Below, piece by piece: positions 7,259-15,789 of a DNA stretch of 64,000 bases. The position numbers and the translations under genes are program-made. Each line of letters opens with the position of its first letter. Position 1 is the first letter of the stretch. Source of the stretch: an uncultured Clostridia bacterium (GTDB lineage: Bacteria > Bacillota > Clostridia > Oscillospirales > Acutalibacteraceae); NCBI GenBank assembly GCA_904420015.1, contig CAJFTS010000012.1, positions 1-64,000 on the forward strand, written 5' to 3'. The notes under the pieces were generated by a model, which made no database searches, was not told the DNA's origin, and worked only from the letters and a program-made list of their open reading frames with translations.

Positions 7259-7807
7259 ATGATCCTTTTGATCGGCGGCAGTTCTCATACAGGGAAAACA
7301 CTCTTGGCCCAGAAGCTTTTGGAGAGGGATCATTTTCCATACCTGTCCCTGGATCATCTCAAGATGGGCCTAATCCGAAGCGGACATTGCTCTTTGACGG
7401 CCCAAAGCACGGATCAGGAGCTGACCGGCTACCTCTGGCCGATTGCGGTGGAAATCATTCGCACAGCGCTGGAAAATAAGCAGAATCTCATTGTGGAGGG
7501 CTGTTATATTCCCTTTGACTATCGGCGTTATTTTCGCCATGAGGAAGCAAAGGAAATTCGCTATCTCTGTTTGATTTTCTCCCAAAAATATATCGAAGCC
7601 CACTATGACGATATCCTGCAATATGCCAATGTAATTGAGCATCGCCTTTGTGAAGAATCCTCCAAGGAAGGGCTGATCGAAGAAAACGCCTATCACCTTG
7701 CCATGTGCAAGGCGCATGGGCTGGAATACCTGCTCTTTGAGGAGGAATACCAGCTTCAATGGGATTGGAGGGACCCGGGTGCTGTCCGTTCATATGGCCG
7801 ATATTAA
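7259..7807 (+). CDS. P-loop small kinase-like ATPase
   Basis: A 182-residue protein with an N-terminal Walker A GGSSHTGKT (residues 5-13), a DHLKMGLIRSG segment typical of 2-phosphoglycerate-kinase or adenylylate-kinase-like P-loop proteins, and VEGCYIPFDYRRYF as a likely Walker B/substrate region. It probably phosphorylates a small molecule; the substrate cannot be named. GGAGG lies 6 bases before the ATG at 7259, which decides the start over an in-frame ATG further upstream. It is a single gene immediately left of the mobile element. Confidence 0.7.
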   Translation: MILLIGGSSHTGKTLLAQKLLERDHFPYLSLDHLKMGLIRSGHCSLTAQSTDQELTGYLWPIAVEIIRTALENKQNLIVEGCYIPFDYRRYFRHEEAKEIRYLCLIFSQKYIEAHYDDILQYANVIEHRLCEESSKEGLIEENAYHLAMCKAHGLEYLLFEEEYQLQWDWRDPGAVRSYGRY

Positions 7808-8051
7808 ATAGACGAACGCACGGGAAACGCTCCGCTTCCCAGCTGCGCAGAGAAAGAATCGTGCGGTACGCGCAATTCCATAAAACCGCCTCCTCACATA
7901 GGGGGAATTTGCGGTGAGTGTTTATAAAGATAATATGAGCGCAAATGCTTTGAAATGGGTGCGGATTGGGGCGCCCTCCGTAAGGAAGGTGCCCCAAGGC
8001 TTTGTATCTCAAATAAAATATTGTTGTGTTTGAAGCGGTATAGCCCTACGG

Positions 8052-9790
<1,739 letters not shown>

Positions 9791-9819
9791 CCGCCGTTGA
9801 AATTCAACGCTTTAAAGTG

Positions 9820-10092
9820 TTAATCTATTCTTTTCAATATAATTCTCTGCGTTTTTTCCTCTAAACTCTCGCTTGCGTTTTTGTCGAAACAAGTGCTTAC
9901 AGTATATACAGTACCGCCAATCTCCGTTTCAAAATTGATGGGGTAGGGATATTGGGTCTTGCGAAACCAGTTCATGCGCTCAGCCTTCGTCATAGCGGCA
10001 AGTATATCCGTTATTTCTTCAATAGCGGCGTGAATTTCTATGCCGTCATCAACGGCGTTTCCGTATTCGTCAAGATAAATCACATCTGTCAT
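9820..10092 (-). CDS. TnpW-like transposon-encoded protein
   Basis: A 90-residue protein. Its second half (ETEIGGTVYTVSTCFDKNAS, then SLEEKTQRIILKRID) has the layout of the small TnpW family of Tn4451-type elements: an IG-x-T-x-Y-x-V strand, a (H/C)F segment and an E(D/E)K-x-x-R-(M/I)-I tail. The acidic N-terminal half (MTDVIYLDEYGNAVDDGIEI) is an extra part that I cannot assign. Function unknown; small size suggests an accessory or regulatory role. It overlaps the end of the relaxase gene by 4 bases (ATGA), so it is translationally coupled. Confidence 0.7.
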   Translation of the reverse strand: MTDVIYLDEYGNAVDDGIEIHAAIEEITDILAAMTKAERMNWFRKTQYPYPINFETEIGGTVYTVSTCFDKNASESLEEKTQRIILKRID

Positions 10093-11354
10093 CGTTCAAA
10101 GCTCTCCTTTTTCTTAGATTTTGGTTTTCGTGCCGGTATTTGCAGTTCCCACGGGGAAAGCTTCAGTTCCTTTTCGGGCTGTTTATGAAAAATGCTCTTT
10201 TCCTGCTCAGGTGCGGTTTTGCAGAGGGATTTCAGGATACCGTCAATGAAGTCCTTGACCTTTTTGGGCGCAGCCTTTAATGCTTCCAAATACGGCTTGC
10301 ATTTTTCCTTTAATTCTGTGAGTTCAGCTTTCAGGCTTTTCACCTTATCCGATAACGCCCGATTGGAGCTTTCCAAAATTTGAACGGTACGCCTGTTCAC
10401 AAGGCACTCTTTGGCTAAGTTAGATAAAGCGGCATAATCGTCTGTACTCATCTGCACCTTGCCCGTCAGCGTTTTCTTACCGATATTGTCAATCGCCTGT
10501 ACGCTCGCCCGAACGGGCAAAACCTTTTCCAAATCTTCATTGGCAACAGCAATCTTGCTCTCAATATCCGCAAGGCGTTCCTTATCCCTCTCAATTTGAT
10601 ATTGCAGACAGCTTTGGTTTTCGGCGGTGCTGCCACGCTCTCCACGGACAAAATCGTTAAATCCCGCTGCCTGCATATGCTCGAAAAATTCGTCCTGTAA
10701 AATACTGTAGGTGGGGACAAGCACCGCTTTCCCTTTTTCGTCATACACAGGCTTTCCCTGCTCGTCCACAGCCTGCGGTGATTTCCATTTTTTTGAGTGG
10801 CTGACCTGCTGAACAACCTCCTTGACCGTACCGACCAATTCGGGATTTTTGCACCGCTTCGTCCATAACACTTGCTTCTCCACCACGGGCAATGCTACAA
10901 TGTGCATATGGTAGTGGTAAATTGGCTCGCCGTACTGCTCGGACAGGGCGAGGTTAACTTCATCGGCGTGCATAACTGCGGAGAGGATATTGTCCTCGCC
11001 GTAAACCTTTACGGCAAACCGATAGGCTTCAGCATAAAACCGTCTGGCAAATTCATAGCCGCCGTGGGTTTCAAAGTAGTCGGTGTTGACATCTAAAATC
11101 ATCTCGTCAAAGATTTTAGCATCCTTTTTCAGACCACGAAGCGACACTTTGCCGTCTGCGACCAGCTTATCAAGGGTTTCATTGTAGGTCATATCGCCGC
11201 AGGATTTGAAATGCACATTCATCGATGTGCGGGACAGGTCAACATTCATATTGCCGTAATGCTCGTTTTTGCGCTCATTGTGGCGTTCATATTTGCCGAT
11301 GGAATCCCTTGTGCGGGTTTCCACCCTTGCCACGCTGAAATTCTGTCTTGACAT
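10089..11354 (-). CDS. MobV-family relaxase (Pre/Mob, TnpZ-like)
   Basis: A 421-residue plasmid recombination/mobilization enzyme. The N-terminus SRQNFSVARVETRTRDSIGKYERHNERKN is typical (given here by its ends), followed by an FETHGGYEFARRFYAEAYRFA-like helix and the metal-binding histidine motif HYHMHIVALPV (about residues 152-162). The C-terminal third is coiled coil (AVANEDLEKVLP, SDKVKSLKAELTELKEK). It nicks the element's oriT and pilots the strand through a helper conjugation pore. GGAAGTGAG before ATG 11354 supports the start. The oriT lies about 100 bases upstream. Confidence 0.92.
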   Translation of the reverse strand: MSRQNFSVARVETRTRDSIGKYERHNERKNEHYGNMNVDLSRTSMNVHFKSCGDMTYNETLDKLVADGKVSLRGLKKDAKIFDEMILDVNTDYFETHGGYEFARRFYAEAYRFAVKVYGEDNILSAVMHADEVNLALSEQYGEPIYHYHMHIVALPVVEKQVLWTKRCKNPELVGTVKEVVQQVSHSKKWKSPQAVDEQGKPVYDEKGKAVLVPTYSILQDEFFEHMQAAGFNDFVRGERGSTAENQSCLQYQIERDKERLADIESKIAVANEDLEKVLPVRASVQAIDNIGKKTLTGKVQMSTDDYAALSNLAKECLVNRRTVQILESSNRALSDKVKSLKAELTELKEKCKPYLEALKAAPKKVKDFIDGILKSLCKTAPEQEKSIFHKQPEKELKLSPWELQIPARKPKSKKKESFER

Positions 11355-11431
11355 TCTTCTCACTTCCTTTCTGTTTCGGATTGTATTTCTTTCTCCCGAT
11401 GGGAGGATATGTTGAGGTTGGCGGTCATTGT

Positions 11432-11502
11432 TTACGCACCTTTTTCAAAGTGCGTAACCCACTATGACACTTTCAGCCTTACGGCTGCAAAGTGCCAGTG
11501 GG
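11432..11502 (-). other. Putative MobV-type origin of transfer (oriT)
   Basis: On the minus strand the core reads TAGTGGG then TTACGCAC, matching the MobV nick region TAGTG(T/G)G/TTA...CTTT of pMV158 and Tn4451 relatives; the nick would fall between 11458 and 11457. A perfect 8-bp repeat TTACGCAC/GTGCGTAA (11432-11439, 11450-11457) adjoins it. A compound hairpin lies on the other side (CCCACT, CACTTT, CAGCC on the left at 11458-11478; GGCTG, AAAGTG, AGTGGG on the right at 11483-11502). Its location just upstream of the relaxase gene is standard. Confidence 0.75.
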
Positions 11503-11823
11503 CTCTCCGAGGGGCAAAGGCACTCTTTGAAAAGAGTACCTCTGCACTCCTCAGAAACCTCAAGCACGCTGTACGCATAAGAACGATGTAACGCATGATA
11601 CGGTCAAAATGGGGATTGCCGTATAAGCCATTCAGACTGATATATATAAGCCTGATAAGCCTTACGGCAAGCGAATTTCAACCCATAAAAGAGTTACATA
11701 CAAGGTATGTGCCGTTCTCTCCGAATGTCGTTCCTGCCCCCAGTTCAGACAGCGTTGCTTTGCTCATATCATCGCAAAATCATATCCCATTCGGACGGTC
11801 ATTCAGTTGTAAACGGCAAAACA

Positions 11824-11899
11824 AAAGCCGTTACACAGACATCAAAAATCGGCGGGAGCTTTGCTCTCGTTTCAAAATGATGTTCTATGTAACGGCTTT
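11824..11899. repeat. Separated 12-bp inverted repeat
   Basis: AAAGCCGTTACA (11824-11835) and TGTAACGGCTTT (11888-11899) are exact complements 52 bases apart. It lies in the non-coding part of the element. It could form a stem in RNA or be a protein-binding or replication-related site; nothing in the sequence decides. Confidence 0.6.
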
Positions 11900-12173
11900 G
11901 AAATTCAAAACCATACTGTTTTTTTGCCCCTCCGCCGCTGACAGTACAAAACAGCTTTTGACGGCGGGCAGCGATACTTCCTCTTAGCGTACCGCAGGCG
12001 TTAGGCGACTTATGCCGCAATTCCATTTCAAGAACATTAGATATTCAGTTGTAACTCTCCGAAAAGGGTATTTTATTATATATCACAGGATAGGTGCTTG
12101 TCAATATTTTTTCGGAGGTTTTTGAATATTTCTCGGTGAAGCTGGGAATACTATTTGGTTTGAACAGAAAGAA

Positions 12174-12217
12174 AGAGCCAATGAAATATGAGTTTCCTCA
12201 CACCTTCATTGACTCTG
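12174..12217 (-). terminator. Hairpin at the end of the MATE-KTR transcript
   Basis: AGAGCCAATGAA (12174-12185) pairs with TTCATTGACTCT (12206-12217) with one mismatch. On the minus strand it lies just after the KTR gene and is followed by a T-rich tract, so it may terminate this operon. The loop is long (20 bases), which weakens the call. Confidence 0.45.
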
Positions 12218-12220
12218 CGT

Positions 12221-12394
12221 TTATGTGTTTTGTTCTTTTATGATGGTTACGTGAAAATCCTTTGCTTCAATCAAACTTTCCTGCTTGCATTTCGGGCAAT
12301 AGAGAGGAAAGTTTTTTAACTCTGTATCGTACCGTAATTTAATTCGTGTTTTATTTTTGCACACGGGGCATAGCAGCCATTCTGTTTTAAACAT
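12221..12394 (-). CDS. Cysteine-rich KTR domain miniprotein
   Basis: A 57-residue protein: MFKTEWLLCPVCKNKTRIKL, then a run to FPLYCPKCKQESLIEAKDF. Two CPxC knuckles (CPVC and CPKC) with the N-KTR signature after the first identify the cysteine-rich KTR family, small zinc-ribbon-like proteins common in mobile elements of Firmicutes and often beside resistance genes. Function unknown. AAGGTGAG upstream of the ATG supports translation. It begins 15 bases after the MATE gene stop and is probably in its operon. Confidence 0.85.
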   Translation of the reverse strand: MFKTEWLLCPVCKNKTRIKLRYDTELKNFPLYCPKCKQESLIEAKDFHVTIIKEQNT

Positions 12395-12409
12395 ATATTC
12401 TCACCTTGT

Positions 12410-13735
12410 TCAATTTAATAAATGTTTTGATGTCTTATAGAAACAATATATTGCTATAAGCATAGTAATTAATTCTGCAAAAATCAGTCCCATCCATATT
12501 CCGTTCAAGCCCCATATAAAAGGCAATACTACAACTAATACACCTGTCAGAACAATACCTCTAAGCATTGCAATAAAAACAGCCAAGACGGATTTCATAA
12601 TGGACTGCAAATAATATATGGCAAGGTGTCCCACTCCTGCAAACAGCATAGAAAAGAAAATAGGGCTTATAATCTTCGGAGACATCTCTAAAATTTCAGG
12701 TGTGGTTTCCATAAAAATCATGCTGATTTCCTTTGGAAAAATCATTCCGATTACAGTAAAGAAAAGGCTTAAAACAACTTCTGTAATAATGGAATAGCGT
12801 AATATATCAAATATTCGTTTACGCATTTTGCCGCCATAATTTGCAGATATGATAGGCTGTGTAGCTTGTCCTACGCCGTCATACATTTTTTGTATTACGG
12901 AAATGCAGGTATATGCAATGCCAAATATTGCAAGCACTGTTTCATTACCATATTTCATAACCTGATTGTTCAGCAAAATAGTAAGGGCGATATATGCGAT
13001 GTCCACCAGCCCTGCACTAATGCCTGCTCCGACTATTCTTTTAAAGCCTCTAAACCAGTGGTTGGGCTTTGTTAATTTTAAATTGCTTTTTCTACTTATA
13101 ATGTAAACTAAAAAAATAACAGTCTGCACCGCATTTCCCAATACAGTAGCGATTGCTGCACCTGCCATACCTGTTCCGATGGTAAAAGGAAAAACAAGGA
13201 GATAATCTCCCAAAACATTTAATAAGCCGCCTATAATTACCGCATACAATACAATATTAGGCGCTCCGTCTGTTCTGACGATGCACCCTAAGTAAATCGA
13301 CAAAAAGAAAATAGGCATACATCCGATTATCCAATTGCCATATTCCTTTACTAAAGGCATCAGTCTGTCATTTGCTCCAAAGAATATGTAAATAGGTTCA
13401 GCAAATATCAGAAAGCAAATCCAAAGAAACAGTGTAAAAAGCAAAATAAGCACTAGGGAAACAGTAAAGCAAGCGGAATACTTTTCCTTATTCCTTTCTC
13501 CTTCAGCCATGCCCATATATACCGAACCGCCTATACCTACAAAAAGACCGAGAAAGGATGTTACCCCAAATAATGGCGTGACAATCGCCAATGCGGCTGC
13601 GCCGTCAGCGCCAACGCCTTGACCGATCGCAACCATATCCACAAGCTGAAAAATAGATATTGCAGCCGCCGATAAAAGCGATGGGATTAGATATTTTCTG
13701 AATAATACGCTGATTTTATCTGTCAATAAATTCAT
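12410..13735 (-). CDS. MATE-family multidrug efflux pump (MepA-like)
   Basis: A 441-residue integral membrane antiporter with about 12 helices. Family features: an N-terminal helix with IPSLLSAAAISIFQLVDMV, GADGAAALAIVTPLFG, the mid-protein TIGTGMAGAAIATVLGNAVQ loop (the MATE repeat), GQATQPIISANYGG, and the C-terminal GLNGIWMGLIFAE. MATE pumps export cationic drugs and dyes using a Na+ or H+ gradient. AAGGAGG lies 12 bases upstream of the ATG. It is divergent from a MerR regulator, with a 19-bp-spacer promoter between them. Base composition is much more AT-rich than host genes. Substrates cannot be named. Confidence 0.93.
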   Translation of the reverse strand: MNLLTDKISVLFRKYLIPSLLSAAAISIFQLVDMVAIGQGVGADGAAALAIVTPLFGVTSFLGLFVGIGGSVYMGMAEGERNKEKYSACFTVSLVLILLFTLFLWICFLIFAEPIYIFFGANDRLMPLVKEYGNWIIGCMPIFFLSIYLGCIVRTDGAPNIVLYAVIIGGLLNVLGDYLLVFPFTIGTGMAGAAIATVLGNAVQTVIFLVYIISRKSNLKLTKPNHWFRGFKRIVGAGISAGLVDIAYIALTILLNNQVMKYGNETVLAIFGIAYTCISVIQKMYDGVGQATQPIISANYGGKMRKRIFDILRYSIITEVVLSLFFTVIGMIFPKEISMIFMETTPEILEMSPKIISPIFFSMLFAGVGHLAIYYLQSIMKSVLAVFIAMLRGIVLTGVLVVVLPFIWGLNGIWMGLIFAELITMLIAIYCFYKTSKHLLN

Positions 13736-13776
13736 AACAATGCAATACCTCCTTGCTTTTGTTTTTCAGATAGTGT

Positions 13777-13807
13777 ATTATAAAGTGTGATATAATGTGA
13801 GAGTCAA
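13777..13807 (-). promoter_or_regulatory. MerR-type promoter of the MATE gene (19-bp spacer)
   Basis: On the minus strand TTGACT (13802-13807) and TATAAT (13777-13782) are separated by 19 bp. This over-long spacer is the hallmark of promoters that MerR-family activators untwist upon ligand binding. The spacer includes TCACA repeated 11 bp apart. The divergent MerR gene starts at 13817, so the same site probably controls both genes. An opposite-strand TATAAT (13791-13796) may be the regulator's own -10. Confidence 0.8.
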
Positions 13808-13816
13808 GAGGTATAT

Positions 13817-14614
13817 ATGAAAAAACAAGATTTGATTTCCATTGGAGTTTTATCCAAAATAACGAATGTGCATATTCAATCCTTGAGATATTATGAAAAA
13901 ATTGGAATTCTCAAACCGATTTATATTGATGAACAAAGTAAATATCGCTACTATTCGTTTTCTCAAATCCGTATAGTAGAAGCAATACAGTATTGTGTCG
14001 AGCTCGATATACCTTTAAAAGACTTTTCTACATTTATTTCTGATTCAGAACAGGAAATTGATTATGCATCTCTTATCGCATACGGTCGAAAAATTGCAAA
14101 CGAGAAAATAGAAATGATAAAGGATAAAACAGAGCATTTAGCGTCTATCGAGCAGGATATGCTACATTCAAAAAAATGTGTTGATAATACCATTATCTCA
14201 TGTACTTTACCACAAAAAACATATTACATATCGCCATATAGCGGTACACAAACAGACCCTATGTTTCGTAATGCTGCAATAAAGTTGTTAAATAATGTAC
14301 ATTTAAATGGTTATAAGACAGGGTATGACATCGGTCTGCTTGCCAGATACAAAAATAATTCCATTGAGCAATATGTTTGCACAGATGTTTTAAATTACAA
14401 TCAAGCAGCTTGCCAAGATAAAAACATTTTTTGTATTCCCGCATCTACCTATTACTGTTTAAAACACAAGCAAAGTGGTATTCTTTCAGCTTTAGATATT
14501 TTTAAGGCATACCTTGAAAATGCCAGTGAATATCTCGTAATTGAAACGGATATTTTTACTGAAAAATATTCCTATAATAATCCGAGCTATGAAATTAGAT
14601 GCACTACTCTATAA
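13817..14614 (+). CDS. MerR-family regulator with effector-binding domain
   Basis: A 265-residue protein. The N-terminal winged helix (residues 6-75) reads SIGVLSKITNVHIQSLRYYE, KIGILKPIYIDEQSKYRYYS (about 22-45), then a dimerisation coiled coil (about 90-125, IANEKIEMIKDKTEHLASI). The C-terminal half (about 130-265) fits a BmrR/GyrI-like ligand domain. Such proteins sense amphipathic cations and activate an adjacent efflux gene. It is divergent from the MATE pump with the 19-bp promoter between them, so it is the probable pump activator. AT-rich codon use matches the pump. Confidence 0.88.
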   Translation: MKKQDLISIGVLSKITNVHIQSLRYYEKIGILKPIYIDEQSKYRYYSFSQIRIVEAIQYCVELDIPLKDFSTFISDSEQEIDYASLIAYGRKIANEKIEMIKDKTEHLASIEQDMLHSKKCVDNTIISCTLPQKTYYISPYSGTQTDPMFRNAAIKLLNNVHLNGYKTGYDIGLLARYKNNSIEQYVCTDVLNYNQAACQDKNIFCIPASTYYCLKHKQSGILSALDIFKAYLENASEYLVIETDIFTEKYSYNNPSYEIRCTTL

Positions 14615-14648
14615 ATATTTTTGTGTATTTCGATATTGATTTTCTGAT

Positions 14649-14680
14649 TAAAAAACGGCAGAGGGTAAAAACTCTGCCGT
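14649..14680 (-). terminator. Terminator of tnpV
   Basis: The stem ACGGCAGAG/CTCTGCCGT (14655-14663, 14672-14680) is followed on the minus strand by TTTTTT (14649-14654), 8 bases after the tnpV stop codon. Confidence 0.8.
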
Positions 14681-14687
14681 CTGTCTG

Positions 14688-15062
14688 CTATGCGGAAATG
14701 ATTTCTTTATTCACAATCTCCATCGCACACGCCCATATGTTATTCATTCTTCCAGTCCATTCTAAGGCGTTTTCCGCCTTTAGCTGTTCCGTGATACACT
14801 GTGCCTGCTTCATTTGCTCTATGGGCCGTTCAAAGAGTTTCTGTGCTTGTTCGTTGATATCAGCAAGATAACTGTTTAACTTGCCGCTTGTCAGTAAATT
14901 CATGTACAGAACTTTGTGATTTTGCTTTAAGTATTGTGCGTGCCGCTGTCCCCATATCCCGATGGGCTTTTCATCTTCGAGTGATAAGGTGAGGTTAGGA
15001 ATAAGATACCCGCTTTCATCGTGATAAGTACCACCCATTTCTTCAAAAATCGATTTTGCCAT
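14688..15062 (-). CDS. tnpV: TnpV-family transposon protein
   Basis: A 124-residue protein with the TnpV signature: SIFEEMGGTYHDESGYLIPN at the start, IGIWGQRHAQYLKQNHKVLY, NLLTSGKLNSYLADI, and LEWTGRMNNIWACAMEIVN at the end. TnpV is a conserved protein of unknown function in Tn4451-family elements and related islands; a DNA-binding accessory role has been suggested but is not proven. GGAGG lies 9 bases upstream of the ATG. It is the right-most gene of the element and supports the mobile-element assignment. Confidence 0.92.
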   Translation of the reverse strand: MAKSIFEEMGGTYHDESGYLIPNLTLSLEDEKPIGIWGQRHAQYLKQNHKVLYMNLLTSGKLNSYLADINEQAQKLFERPIEQMKQAQCITEQLKAENALEWTGRMNNIWACAMEIVNKEIISA

Positions 15063-15230
15063 TGCTGTAATCCTCCGTTATGATTTGAGTTTTTCCTACA
15101 ATTCAATCACTCTGGCTGATTACAAAACCGAAGGGAGAAGCTACTTCCTTATGTAGCCTCTCCTTTATCCGCCTTTTTTCTTTTGGTTTGCCCGCAGATA
15201 TGAAGGTTTTGTAAAATTCCCGATTCTTCG

Positions 15231-15272
15231 TAGACAGGGAAGGGAAAAAAGCCTATTATATGTGAAGCACAT
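15231..15272 (+). promoter_or_regulatory. marR promoter and operator-like dyad
   Basis: TAGACA (15231-15236), 17 bp, TATTAT (15254-15259), followed at once by ATGTG-AAG-CACAT (15260-15272). A dyad over the transcription start fits autorepression by the MarR protein encoded just downstream. It is only about 60 bases from the presumed right end of the mobile element, so the insertion spared this promoter. Confidence 0.6.
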
Positions 15273-15306
15273 GTAAATGAGGTTGGCATACGACACGGGA
15301 TGAAGG

Positions 15307-15789
15307 ATGGTGGAAGTGGACGTACAACTTTTTCGCGAGCAGGTTTGGCGGGACATCCAATTGACCAAAGTATATTTGGATAAGGTGTTCGACCCGGTGG
15401 TGCAGTCGGAGGGGCTGACCATGCTGCAGGCGTTGGTACTGCTGGGGCTCGAACAAAGGAGCATCGATACCGTCGGCTCGCTGTGCAGAGCGACCGGTAT
15501 GGGCCAGGCGAACGCTTCCAACCTTTGTAAAAAGCTGGAGCGGGACGGCTTTCTCCGCCGGGCCCGCAGCGAGGATGACGCAAGGGTGGTGACCTTGCTG
15601 CTCACTGAACAGGGGAAGGGTGCCATCAAGCGGCTTGAAGGAAAATTTCAGGCGTACGATGTGGTGTTGAGAACCATGGAACCTCAAAAGTTTGACGCGG
15701 TTCTTCAGGGCATTGCGGCCGCCCGGGAGATCCTGCATCGGATTTACGCATATCAGCAGGCAGACAAAGGAGGCACGCAGCTATGCTAG
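15307..15789 (+). CDS. MarR-family transcriptional regulator
   Basis: A 160-residue winged-helix regulator. After a helical N-terminus (EQVWRDIQLTKVYLDKVF), the DNA-binding part reads TVGSLCRATGMGQANASNLC, KLERDGFLRRARSEDDARVV, then LTEQGKGAIKRLE, all typical of MarR. It overlaps the following ABC transporter gene by 7 bases, so it very likely controls its own operon, releasing it on binding a small molecule. The ribosome site before the ATG (GATGAAGG) is weak, so the start is less certain than the family call. Confidence 0.88.
   Translation: MVEVDVQLFREQVWRDIQLTKVYLDKVFDPVVQSEGLTMLQALVLLGLEQRSIDTVGSLCRATGMGQANASNLCKKLERDGFLRRARSEDDARVVTLLLTEQGKGAIKRLEGKFQAYDVVLRTMEPQKFDAVLQGIAAAREILHRIYAYQQADKGGTQLC

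Larger units (their letters stand above)
11355..12173. other. Non-coding region of the element upstream of mob
   Basis: About 0.8 kb without a convincing gene. It holds the oriT (11432-11502), a small ACTCTTT-GA-AAAGAGT hairpin (11522-11537) and a separated inverted repeat (11824-11835 with 11888-11899). A 75-codon minus-strand frame at 11799-12026 has no clear ribosome site and I do not call it a gene. Confidence 0.5.

Noticed and set aside
11595-11987. 130-codon plus-strand frame in the mobile element
   Set aside because: Composition looks random, no ribosome site, and it covers the same non-coding conserved stretch.
11799-12026. 75-codon minus-strand frame in the mobile element
   Set aside because: No ribosome site, overlaps an inverted repeat and resembles no family that I can name; similar frames are often called by automatic annotation only.
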